DNA of 64,000 nt from Prorocentrum cordatum (lineage: Eukaryota > Sar > Dinophyceae > Prorocentrales > Prorocentraceae): the NCBI GenBank assembly GCA_963575745.1, contig CAUYUJ010009802.1:218967-282966 (forward strand). Direction: 5' to 3'. How positions within the stretch are numbered: the first letter of the stretch is position 1; each line of letters begins with the position of its first letter. The notes beneath the pieces were generated by a model. It saw nothing but the letters and a program-made list of their open reading frames with translations, was not told the origin of the DNA and searched no databases. Below, piece after piece: positions 53,906-63,785 of the stretch. The position numbers and the translations under genes are program-made.

Positions 53906-55753
53906 CTAAGCAAGCTGCGTCCATTTCATCCCGCCAGGCGCATTGCCCTGCAGGGTGATGTGTCTAAGGCCAGTCTTCGAACACAGCCCGTGGCGGCCGC
54001 AGCACCGCTTCTCTAGTGTCCAGGGAGCAGGAGAACAGTTCCAGGCACAGAACTTGGTGGATTTCCTCCATCGGGTCCCGTGCTGGCAATAGTCAATATT
54101 TGCCTGTACACATTTTGACATGGACATGAGGTGCGTCTGTACAGGTTCTTTCCACACGAGAGAAGTGAGAGGATTCTCCATGCAGACAGGCACGTGATAC
54201 TTGAGGCAATGCATGATGATCTGTTGAGTGTGCTTAAGAATGATATTACCTACCTGCACTCGCTGAGATGCTTGCTCGTTCAAACCGGCTCTGCCGTAGA
54301 TTGAACACTGATCACGATAAAAATAACCATGCGAGGCGTTGGACCAGGTGGAGCATGGGGGCGCCAGAAAAATCCCTCGGACCACACGACTGGAGATCCA
54401 ACCTTTGATGACCCTGATCAGGGTCGGGTTGGTCATGTCGAAAGCTTCATTATCGACGAGGTCCAGAAAAACGACGCCCCATTCTCCCTGGCTCTCTAGC
54501 TCGCGAGACACACTCTTTGTCCCAGAGAAAATATAGAGAAAAACTTGTCCTGCTCGACGCCCTCGGCGCAGGGCTTCACGGAGAGCGCGCTGGCACTCGC
54601 AAAGAACGGCGGCGTGGCCCAGACGACGGACTGCCTGCCCGGCGTCGCCTGCTCGCCAAGCCGCCCCTGCGCTCAAGGGGCCGTTGCCTGAAGACTTGCG
54701 GGCAATGCCGGCTGGCACTTTCCCGCGATCACCTCCGCCAGCCTGTCGGCCACCTGCTGCCCGTGCACGAGGATGGGCATGGGGGCCGCGGCCAGCTCCG
54801 CCAGGTACCTGGCGTGCTTCGCGTACCTCTTGCTGGACCGGTCGGTGGAGTGCCGCAGGCGATGCTGGATGTCGGCCAGCCCGCGGAGGCCCTCCGCCAT
54901 GTCGCAGCTCGCCGCCCCGTGCCGCACCTGGTAAGGGGTGGGCGCTGTCGTGGCCCAGGGCTCGGAAGAGCGCGCGGAACTGCCCGTTGAACTCGTGCGG
55001 CGACAGGGTCCACGCGCGCCCCTCGGGCCCGGCCTTGTCCTTGAGCTGCTGCAGGCGCCGGCCGATCACGGCCGACATCGCGGGGGCCAAGGCGACGCTC
55101 TCGTCGAGCTGCCCCACCTTGCTCCGCAGGGGCTGCTCCTCCGGGTAGAGAAGGAGAGCCCAAGCCCAAGCAGCTGGGAGAGCCTGTCCCCCCACCCTCA
55201 CTGGCGGCACAAGGGGGGCCCCCGTGAGCTGCAGGAGGTCGCTGGGGAGGCGCAAGTAGGCGCCCCAGCTCAAGCACAACGCGGCGCCCACGTCGTGCCA
55301 GCCCCACCTCTCCGCCAGGCCGATCGCCGCGAAGACCAATGGCTTCGCCAGCGGGGCTCGGGTCCGCCCGCGCCCCAGGCGTCGGCACCCCTTCATGGCG
55401 GCCAGCGCGGCCTCCATCTTGCCGGGGTCGCCGAGGCCGGCCATCGGAAGGAAATACTTGACGGCGGCGTAGAGCTTGTCGGCACGATCGTGGCTGTACC
55501 CCGCGAAGAACAGCGCATCTAGGTAGAGGGGCATCATAGTGTTCACCTGCTCTGCAGTGGTTGGGGTAACTCCTCTTTTCTGGCACCACTGGCGGAACTC
55601 GCCCCACTCGCGCTGGAAGTTCCGCCTCGCGTGATGACCGACCTTCTCGAACTGCAGCACTGTGAGGCCCAGCTGGCCCGCCGCTCCCTTCTTGAAACCG
55701 TGAACCTTCTTGCGGTGGGCTGCTCGTGCCTCCAGCTTCGCCGTCGCTGACAT
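53906..55753 (-). CDS. Tyrosine recombinase fused to a cytosine-C5-methyltransferase-like domain
   Basis: The ATG at 55753 gives 615 residues. The N-terminal half is a YR: helical core, then 'WGAYLRLPSDLLQL' with the first catalytic Arg (near 55247). One extra T at 54933-54934 shifts the frame. The correct next part lies one frame over: 'HPYQVRHGAAS' (HxxR region), then 'RLRHSTDRSSKRYAKHARY' with candidate nucleophile Tyr (near 54820). A second shift restores the frame before 54560. The C-terminal ~215 residues contain 'VFLYIFSGTKSVSREL' (motif I-like), 'VFLDLVD', 'APPCSTWS' (motif IV with catalytic-type Cys), 'MENPLTS' (motif VI-like) and 'DYCQHGTRWRKSTKF' (motif VIII-like). Whether it methylates DNA is unknown. 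DIRS elements more often carry an adenine-type methyltransferase. Confidence 0.75.
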   Translation of the reverse strand: MSATAKLEARAAHRKKVHGFKKGAAGQLGLTVLQFEKVGHHARRNFQREWGEFRQWCQKRGVTPTTAEQVNTMMPLYLDALFFAGYSHDRADKLYAAVKYFLPMAGLGDPGKMEAALAAMKGCRRLGRGRTRAPLAKPLVFAAIGLAERWGWHDVGAALCLSWGAYLRLPSDLLQLTGAPLVPPVRVGGQALPAAWAWALLLYPEEQPLRSKVGQLDESVALAPAMSAVIGRRLQQLKDKAGPEGRAWTLSPHEFNGQFRALFRALGHDSAHPLPGAARGGELRHGGGPPRAGRHPASPAALHRPVQQEVREARQVPGGAGRGPHAHPRARAAGGRQAGGGDRGKVPAGIARKSSGNGPLSAGAAWRAGDAGQAVRRLGHAAVLCECQRALREALRRGRRAGQVFLYIFSGTKSVSRELESQGEWGVVFLDLVDNEAFDMTNPTLIRVIKGWISSRVVRGIFLAPPCSTWSNASHGYFYRDQCSIYGRAGLNEQASQRVQVGNIILKHTQQIIMHCLKYHVPVCMENPLTSLVWKEPVQTHLMSMSKCVQANIDYCQHGTRWRKSTKFCAWNCSPAPWTLEKRCCGRHGLCSKTGLRHITLQGNAPGGMKWTQLA

Positions 55754-56084
55754 CCGTGAGGCCACTGGCGTCGCTGCTGCTGCTGCTCGACGAAGATGAG
55801 GAGGAACTGTCACTCGAACTTCGGGCCGTCGTCGACCCTGGCGTGCCACTGATGCAGCGAAGCTCCCAATACATGGCATGGGCCTCACCGCCAGGAGCGG
55901 GGTCGTCGACGAGGTAGTCGCCGAGCCCGCTGAGGCCAGCGGCCGCGCTGTTGGCCCGCGCCCGCAGGAGGACCTGGTCAACCTCGGACCGCAGGGCCTC
56001 GGCGGGGCCCCACCGCCGGTGGCTCGGAGAGTAGTGAGCATGACGTGGATCGCCTCGAGGGTCTCTGACTTGAGCCAGAGCAAT

Positions 56085-58398
56085 ACGAGAGGGAGCGTCA
56101 CCAGGCTGCCACTCCGACGGGATCCATCGCCCAATGAAAGAGGACCCCGTGAAGATAGACAAGGCAGCAAGGTGTCGAAGCTGACGATTGACACTGACTG
56201 ATCAGTATCTCCCTTTTCTCATGGCGAGAACGAGGCCCAAATGGTCAATCAGCAAAAGGTGGCGCCGGTTGAAGCGCCCGACGGCCCGTAGACGATGCCG
56301 AGCCCCCATCAGCGCAGCACGCGCCTCCAGGGTCATGATGTTCTCAGCTCGTCTGAAGCGGCCGCTGAAAAAGAACCTTCCACGCACGCTTGTCCCCGAT
56401 CATGTCCTGGGGGATAGCGGCAAAGTCGATCGTGCCACGACGAGCTCGGACAGCTGCAGCACTACGTCCTCCAACCTCTTCCCGAGGAACCTCCGTGCAC
56501 CCGACCGTCACCGCGCTGCTCAGGTTTTCCGACGCTGCCCCTACGGCCCGACTGAACGGGAGCTCGTAATTAGAGTGGGATCGCGGCATGCCGTCTCTAT
56601 GCGTGGCTTCGGTCGGCGGGGGCCCAAGGTGCAGGATGTCGTCGGGCAGGTCGGCGCCCGCGAGCTCCTCGAAAGCGCCGTCGCTCTCGGCGACGCGGAG
56701 CAGCCGCGGGCCCTCCAAGCCGAGGGCGGCTGCGCGCGCCGCGATGTCGGAGCTCACGCTGTACCTCCATCGTTCTCCCTGAGAGATCGCAAGCTCGACG
56801 GCAGTCGGATCCCTCTCCAGCTCAGCAACTCCAAAGCCACCGTAGTGTGTGAGGCCGGCCCCGGAGGCGTCCGTGGCAATGACCACGGGGTCGTCGCACC
56901 TCCGGCAGTCGGCGAAAGCGAAGGGGGGGAGAGAAGCCGCCTGTCGCAGCTCGGTCTCGACCTCACCCCACAAACGCCTCCTCGATGGGCCGGCCTTCTT
57001 CGTGAAGACGTAGGTCTGGTGCAAGATGCTGAGCATGCAACGGCGAAGCAGGGCGCACCAGGTGCAATGACCTACCAGGCGCGACAGCTCGTCGCCAGTA
57101 GCCCAACCACGATCTGCAATCCAGAGTAGGGCCAGCCTCGTCTTCCAAATTCGAGATGCAGTCAGAAGTATCTGAGCGGTCTTCCTGCAAAAAATCATTC
57201 CTGTAAAGACCTGTTCGTCGGAAGGCTCACTCACCCCCTTGCAAAGGAGACCAACGCTAGTCATCCGCTCAACAATCTGTTCGCATGTCCGAACAGCGAG
57301 GGCGAGGTCCTGGCTGACCACGGCAACGTTATCCACGTAGACGCCGATGCCGAGCGACTGGGAGTCAAGGTTCGGCGCCTGGTGGCGGTCGCGGATCAGC
57401 AGGTCCTCGGGGCACCCGGCATCAAGTGCGCATTGTTCCAGGAGCCGCTGGCAGACATGAAGTGACCAAGCCCACCCCATTGGGAGAACTGTCAGCAAAG
57501 GAGATATCAGCGCCCCCTCGGGCACGATGATGTCTGGCCCCAGGGCGGCGACGAGCTCGTTCCTGTGGACGGCCGGGGGGGCAAAGTGGTCGCACATGCC
57601 GACCGGCAAGCTGATCCGGTAGAACGCGTTGTCCACGTCCGCCTGGACCATGTGCAGCTCGGCGGTGGAGCCCACCTTCATAGAGCTCCAAGCTGAGGCC
57701 GTAGCAAATTGAGTGTACGCTGGCTCAACAAGCCTCGAGTTCACCCGTCGGGTGTCCAGGATCATCCGGAGCCGCGCCTTGTCGGACTTCCAGACAAAAA
57801 ATACTCCCGCGGTGTGTGGGCGTCTCTTGCCAAGGCAAACCAGACCACGAGAGATCAAATCGGCGATGAAATTGGCGTAGCCGACGCGATCACGGATCAA
57901 AGTCTGGTCGCTGAAGGGCCTGATGTCTCCATCGCCGGGGTCTTGACGCAGGATGCGCTGCTGCCAATGTACCCATTGATCCAGCACGTCACCTCGAAGG
58001 ACCTGATCTGGCTGGCAGCGTGGCCCAGGTGACGGAAGAGAAACTTTGTCTCGGTGATACGCAGCACGTAGCACTGGCTCGGTAGCATAGCCAGGCACAC
58101 TCCCGCAAAGCTCACGATAGGCTTCCGCGGCGCTGCATGGGGGAGACCCCGCACGGCTGATGACTTCACGTAGATGACGTAGTCCCTCTGACTGCGCCGT
58201 CGACATGCCCGACTCGAACTTTGGAGCCGGCGCACCTGCCAAAAGGTTGAGGCTCTCGGACGCCTCGTGCATCCAATTGCTGATGAAGCCTTGCCGGCGG
58301 CCACGAGAACGCACCGCGCGGCAGGGGGCCGGGCCCGAAGGCTCGGCTGGCGCGCCTCGGGAGCCGTCCACGGGGAACAGCTCCCGAGGCAGAGGCAT
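56085..58398 (-). CDS. Reverse transcriptase-RNase H of YR element 1
   Basis: The long frame is 58398-56344 (684 codons). RT motifs: 'GVFFVWKSDKARLRMILDTR', 'VQADVDNAFYRISLP' (motif A), 'LTVLPMGWAWSLHVC' (motif B) and 'GVYVDNVAVVS' (motif C, with YVDN where most RTs have YxDD). RNase H begins with 'VVIATDASGAGLTHYGGFG' near 56875. A shift in a T-run near 56367 moves the frame to 'NIMTLEARAALMGARHRLR' and 'LLIDHLGLVLAMRKGR'. A TGA at 56204-56202 interrupts it, and the same frame goes on to 'GRWIPSEWQPGDAPSR', the usual RNase H end in these elements. A poly-Ser linker then leads towards the YR. RT and RNase H make the cDNA. Confidence 0.82.
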
Positions 58399-58405
58399 CT
58401 CGAAG

Positions 58406-60021
58406 CTAGCTGCCGCCCCCGGCCCCCTCTGAGCCGGAACCTCTGCCGCCGCCTCGGCCGCCTCCCTTGCCGCCCGCCGAAGCCGCCAAGCGCTTCAGCT
58501 CCGCCGCCTGCTGCTGCACCTTCTTCTGCAGCTCGGCCCTGCTGGAACCGCCGCCCCCGCCGCCGCCCCCGCCGCCGCCGCCTCGGGCCAAGGCCCGCTC
58601 CTCGCGGACTTTCCTTTTCTCCTTGAGGATGGCCGCCTCGCGGTGGAGCTCGCTGTTGATGTGCTCCTGCAGCTCGGGGGAGACCATGAGAAGTCCTCTG
58701 GTCTCCCCCGTACCCATGTACAAGAACTGGTCGTCGAAGAGCTCATCCTTCGAGCGGCCGATCACCCTGTCACGGTGACGCCACCCCGCCATCTGAGCCC
58801 GCCTGGCCAACAACTCGTATGCCGCATGCCCCGAGATGTTGGCCTGATCGAAGACGACCCCCATTTCGAACATTCGCATCGTAAGATCATGATCTTGCAC
58901 TCCTTCGTCCCAAGGCTCAAGGCCCGCCTCGTGCACCCAGTTGGTGTGCCTCGCCCGAGGGTGTTGGTCCTGATGCGCCAGGAACTCCACGCACCACTTC
59001 ACCGTACGTGGCCCCATGATGGGCCACCCCGCCCAGGCGGACTCCGTCAGCTGGAGGACGCCCCGCGAGAAGCTGAGGTGCTGCACGCCCTTGCTGTCGA
59101 GCATGAGCGGCAGCAGGCGGGGGTCGAGCTCGAAGTCGGAGCCCGGGGCAGCTGGGTCCACAGCGACTGCGATGATCAGACCGCCGTTGCGCCGCGCCAG
59201 CACGTAGTCGCCCATCCTCACGTACGTGTCGACCTTGGTGGAGGTCAGCTGCCGCTTGTCCGTGCTCCCGTCCGTGGAGGCCAAGCCGAACCACTCCAGG
59301 GGCGAGACATCGGGCAGCTCCTGACCTCCAGTGTCGACGTCAGCTGCTGGTGCTACTGTCGCCTGGGTGAGGGTCCCTGGGGTGGCCTGCTTGCCTTTCA
59401 GGCGTCGCCGCCCCCCATATCGGTCACGGTGTCCTCGGGCTGGACGAACTCCAGCGCCTCCGTCACCTCGAGGGGAGAGGGCACCCAGTCGGCGCCGCAT
59501 GCCGCACTCCGAGCTGACCACTTCTTCCCCTCGTTCGAATCGGGGATGATGGAATCGTCGTTCTTGAACGCTACGAGGCCCGCGATCCCGCCGTCCATCA
59601 GTCCATCACCTCCAACACGTGAGGGTAGATGTCGAGGTCTGGGGTGAGGGCGTACCAGATCCGCCCCGCTGCTTCCTGTGCTGGAGTCGCCGCGGCTCCG
59701 CCTTCGGACTCGGCCTCGGCGGCGGTGCACCTCATGATCAGGATACGGTGCTCCCACGAGCCCCGGATACGCCACTGCACTGCGATGCGGCGCCCCGGGC
59801 GGAACACACCAGCCATAGCAGCACACCGCCAGCCCGAGACCTGCGAAGATGCCCAGCAAGAAACTCAAGAGGAGCCCCAGCCAGGCGTACTCCACAATCT
59901 GACTCTGGAAGAAGCAGCTCTTAGCGGCGTCCAGCGCCGGCAGTATCTGAGCTCTCACGGAGCTAAAAGCAAAGAGTGGTGAAAGGTTGCTGATCACTGT
60001 CAGCGCTGACTGGGGAAACAT
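58406..60021 (-). pseudogene. Gag-like region of YR element 1, in three frames
   Basis: A frame from the ATG at 60021 to 59398 (207 codons) has a membrane-type helix 'WLGLLLSFLLGIFAGLGLAV' near its start. Overlapping it in another frame, 59816-59598 carries 'AVQWRIRGSWEHRILIMRC' and 'LTPDLDIYPHVLEV', which from memory resembles a recurrent dinoflagellate retroelement signature. An 8-bp duplication (TGATGGAC) at about 59599-59614 ends that frame. A G6 run near 59411 shifts into the last frame to 58406, which has 'ISGHAAYELLARRAQM', a poly-Gly stretch, a coiled-coil-like 'AELQKKVQQQAAELKRLA' and a Gly/Arg tail. The basic tail suits RNA binding. The role as capsid protein is inferred from its position. 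Confidence 0.6.
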
Positions 60022-60049
60022 ACAGGTATCTGGAGGTGGCCGCCTTTGA

Positions 60050-60127
60050 AAGCTTGAGCAAGAGCGATGGCAACGGCATCGCGTCGGCCAGACGAGCGAG
60101 CAGGAGCAATCACGTTTAGAAAACAAA
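60050..60127 (-). repeat. Split direct repeat A1, 5' terminus of YR element 1
   Basis: Identical to 53528-53605. The next base (60128) begins the AGG repeat that flanks the insertion. Confidence 0.9.
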
Positions 60128-61135
60128 GCAGGAGGAGGAGGAAGAAGAGGAGGATGAGGAGGATGAGGAGGAGAAAGAGAAGGAGAAGGAGGAGGAGGAA
60201 GAGGAGGAGGCGGAGGAGGAGGAGGAAGATGAGGAGGAGGAGGATGAGGAAGAGGAGAAGGAGGAGAAGGAGGAGGAGAAGGAGGAGGAGGGGGGAGATG
60301 ACGACGAAGAAGAGGACGAGGAGGAGGAAGGAGAGAGGAGGACGAGGACGGACGCAGGATGGAGGTGGCATGGAGGAAGAGGGAGGAGTGCGGAGGAGGA
60401 GGAGGAGGTGGAGGACCAGGAGGAGGAAGCGGAGGAGGAGGAAGAAGGAGATGAGGATGAGGAGGAGGAGGAGGAGGAGGAGGAGGAGGAGGAGAAGGAG
60501 GAGGAGGGAGGAGGAGGAGGGAGGAGGAAGAGGAAAAAGAGGAGGAGGAGGAGAACACGGAGGAAGACGGAGAGAGGAAGACGAGGACGGACGCAGGATG
60601 GAGGTGCCATGGACGAAGGGAGGGAGGAGGAGGAGGAGGAGGATATAGCAGGGACAGGGAGGTCAGCAGAGGGAAGGACGGACAAGGAGAGGAGGGAACG
60701 ATAAGAGGAGGAGTAGGGAGAAAGAGGAGGAGAAGGCGGAGGAAGAGGAGGAGGAGGAGGAGGAAGAGTGGGAGGAGGAGAGGAACTGGAGGAGGAACTG
60801 TAGGAGGAACAGGAGAAGGAGGAGGAGGAGGAACAGGAAGAGGAAGAACAGGAGGAAGCGGAGGGAAGAATAAGGGAAGAAGAGGAGGGAGGAAAAGGAA
60901 CAGGAGGAGTGAAGATAGGGGGAGAAGGAGGAGCACGAGGAGTAGGGAGGAAGGACGAAGAGGGAGGCTAGAGGAAGGAAGGGGGGTGATGATGAAGATG
61001 ATGAGAAGGTGAAGGAGGAGGTAGAAAAGGAGGGGGAATACTGAGGAGGCAGGAAGGGGGAGAAGGATAACGATAAGGGGGAAGGATACAGCAGGAAAAG
61101 GAAGGGGGAGTAGGGAGGGGGACAAGGCAAGGGGA
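60128..61135. repeat. (GGA/GAA)n-rich tract, right flank of YR element 1
   Basis: About 1 kb of gga, gag and gaagga units with 'gacggacgcaggatggaggtg' recurring at about 60348 and 60587. Ser/Leu or Arg/Glu-rich frames are products of the repeat. Confidence 0.95.
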
Positions 61136-61780
61136 TGCCAGATGTTTGCTGATGCTCGATGTTCTGTATGGCCAAGGCAAAGAGATGTCGGATGCTTGCT
61201 GATGCTCAGCGTCCTTCTTTGCAGCTATGCTGCGGGTACCCTGCGTGCTGCTCGGAGCCGAAGCGCACTGAACGCACCACTCGTCCCCACGACCAAAAAA
61301 TATGCTTCTCAGATGATTGCAGCTCCTGGGTGCATGGCTGCGCCACGAGCGGTACTGGCCGTTCCCATCGTACTGGTGAGCGGCGGTGATGGATACGATC
61401 AGGCTAGGCTGCTGCGAGCGCGAACCCCGTCGCACTGGGCACGAAGGCGGTGTTGAAATCGCACGTTATGGTACGCCGTGCCCTGGCAGTGTCATCCTGC
61501 AGACAGAGGAGCCGCAAAATGCGCTGATGGTGCAGCGAGTGGAACCGTACATCGGCAAAATGTTGCACCACTTTTGCCGCGCATTGTCAACTATACTGCA
61601 TTGCTCCTCCCCCCATCGCCCCCGATCTTAATAGTGGGCACGTGGCGAAGAGCCATTGGCCCTCCGAGGGCCTCTCGGCAAAATGTTGCACCACCGAGCT
61701 GCTTCGATGAATCCGGACCGCAGCCAAGATTCAGATTTGGGGGGATGGGGGCTAGAAGCGAACATCCAGTGCAAAAAAGG
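61136..61780. other. Spacer with short duplicated blocks
   Basis: 'gatgcttgctgatgctc' and 'aggcaaagagatgtcgg' recur near 61120-61205, and 'ggcaaaatgttgcaccac' at 61554 and 61678. No gene was recognised. Confidence 0.45.
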
Positions 61781-62560
61781 CGTGCACTCTTGAGGACACC
61801 AGGTGGTGCCACATTGTGTCGGTGTACCGTAAATTGAAGCAAAACCTACTGAAAAAATGCTGCTGCTGGATGCGATGGTGGTGTTGTGAATGGCACTGCT
61901 GGGGTCCACCGTGGGATAAACAGTGGCAAACAGCAATGATGGTGCTGAGTGCGCGGAGGATGCTGCGAGTGGGATGCTGTTCCAATCGCGTGCGCTGCTA
62001 GAGGAGGCTGTGGGGTGGCGAGTGGTGCTGCCGATCCCAGTCGTGCTGGAGCTGCTGGATGTGCTGGCACTGCTTCAGCAGGGTCTCTCCAATTCCCTCA
62101 TGCTGGTGCCAATGGTGATGCTGAGTGTGTGTGTGGTGGTGCTGCTGCGAGTGGTATGGCGAATCCTGTCGAATTAGCCGCAATGGTGCTGCAGGATGCG
62201 TTGTTGGTACTGCGAGCGGTACTGTTGCTTCCCATCGCGCTGGAGCAGCATTTTGTCCAGATGCGATGTTGCTGCTGAGAGTTGTGCTGATGGTGCCCAT
62301 CGTACTGCATACATCAATGCTGTCAACACTTTTCCCCGTCGTGCCGGAAAGACTGTGGCTGCTGGATGCGCTGATGGAGCGGCCACCAGCGCTGACCAGG
62401 ACCATCGTATTGTAAACCACTATGACGATGCTGAATACGCTGAGGGCGCTGCGAGTCGAATGCTGACTCCAGACGTGGCGGGAACATGTGTGCTGCTGAT
62501 TGTGCTGCTGGATGCGGTGGTAGTGCTGTGAGCTGTTGATGCACGCCGTGCTGGAGCTGC
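61781..62560. repeat. Degenerate CTG/GTG-rich repeat with ~100-190-bp internal periodicity
   Basis: 'gatggtgctgagtg', 'gtgctgctgcgagtgg' and 'ctgctggatgcg' recur many times at varied spacing. Leu/Val-rich frames on the plus strand and His/Gln-rich frames on the minus strand are low complexity. Confidence 0.65.
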
Positions 62561-63785
62561 TACCAGGCGACGAAGCCGACGCTAATGGACACGCAAATGA
62601 AGAACCCGAGAAACTCAGAAGGCGCTGTCAGGGTAGCGGACAGGGCCGAGAACGATGGAGTCGGAGTTCGGGTAGGCAGAAGACGCAGGGACAACAATAT
62701 AGCCACGACCGCCAGCGGCTCAGCAGAAGCGAATCTCAGCGAAGCCAGCGTCGGACTCGACGGTAAGCACCATCACCTTCACGCTCGCGACAGTGCGGGT
62801 AGGCGACGCCATCACCGCTGCAGACGTGCCGAAGTCGGGCGCACGCCCTGCAATCCTCGTGGAGCAAGTGGCTCATAGATTGACGTATGAGTGACAGCGG
62901 GGAGCCGATGTCCAGGAAACTGCGCAGGCGCACCACGTTGACCGCACAGCAGAGCACGCACGTGGATGCCGCTTGCCTGCACAGGGTCGCGTCGTCCATG
63001 CTGACGCTCAGCATGCCGTTGGCCATGCCGTAGCGCTGATTGCCTACCAGACCACCCCGACCAGAAGACCCAGGTTTCGGTTTGGGGGGGTACAGGTTCT
63101 ATATGTGTTTGTTGAATGTTCGCTGACCCCTCCCAACTGGAAATGGAGGGTCAATTTGGGCCTTCGGGTTGGGCTGGGGTGGTTTGGTGGTTTGGTGGTT
63201 AGTGTGAAACGCGAGATCGGCTGTCCCAAGCGCCCTCCCTGCCATCAGACCGGCGGCGGAAGTAAGGCTCGATCGAGTCGCACGCCGTCGCACGGCACCC
63301 GAGGACGCACGGGCTGCGCATGCGACGGTCCGTTGTCCATCTGTAGAAGATCGTGCGCATCGTTGCCGCGCATACAGCCGAAAATATGATAAAGAAAATG
63401 AGCATGTAAGGAAGCTGGGCCAGCTTCCTGGAAGTTTTGTAGCACAATCCTGTGCAGCTTTCTGTTGTTAACGCTGTAGGGCGAACGCGCCCAAGAAACC
63501 GGGCCAGCTTTCCGGCAAGTTGGTGACGACACGCTGGTCCAACTGTTCGGGAGGAAATGTCTTAAGCATATGCTCGACTGTAACCTGGCTGGGGCCATCT
63601 GGCGCAAACGCCCCAATTGACAAGCGACCCGTTTAGCCGTCCTGCCTGGGCAGTCCAGAAGCTGCCAGCGCGCCAGTCTCGTGCGGAGGCGCCACTCCAC
63701 GCCGCAGTGATTCTGCTCCAGCATCAGCTCGGTGAACCACCGCTGCGTCCCCATTCGAATCGCTGCTCTGCCTGGAGCGCGAGCA
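62561..63785 (-). CDS. Weak candidate exons of an unidentified minus-strand gene
   Basis: Segments with protein-like composition lie at 63754-63245 ('LHRIVLQNFQEAGPASLHAH'), 63447-63199 with a hydrophobic helix ('MLIFFIIFSAVCAATMRTIF'), 63026-62830 ('STCVLCCAVNVVRLRSFLDI') and about 62770-62575 with a hydrophobic end. Two helices could mean a membrane protein. Frames differ, no family was recognised, and splice sites were not established. 63420-63530 also holds a ~75-bp imperfect duplication ('gggccagctt(t)cc(t/g)gg'). Confidence 0.2.

Larger units (their letters stand above)
53356..60127 (-). mobile_element. Tyrosine-recombinase retrotransposon with split direct repeats (element 1)
   Basis: Minus-strand order: A1 (60127-60050), Gag-like, RT-RNase H, YR fused to a methyltransferase-like domain, B1 (53726-53610), A2 (53605-53528), B2 (53472-53356). 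A1-ORFs-B1-A2-B2 is the split-direct-repeat plan of Ngaro/PAT-type DIRS-order elements, which integrate through a circular intermediate and make no target-site duplication. A1 and A2 are identical over 78 bp; B1 and B2 differ at about three of 117 positions. Both ends abut AGG repeats, so it entered a microsatellite. A few frameshifts and one stop make this copy inactive as read, although homopolymer sequencing errors could explain some of them. Confidence 0.85.

Noticed and set aside
55760-56194. N-terminal extension of the YR frame to 56194
   Set aside because: In this stretch the real coding phase is the other one, which holds the RNase H end (GRWIPSEWQPGDAPSR) and the Ser-rich linker; the extension is a phase shadow.
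53356-60127. LTR retrotransposon
   Set aside because: The repeats are arranged A...B-A-B rather than as two identical terminal repeats, there is no aspartic protease or DDE integrase, and a tyrosine recombinase is present.
60116-61125. Leu/Ser/Pro-rich and Arg/Glu-rich frames
   Set aside because: They come from the GGA/GAA tract flanking the YR element.
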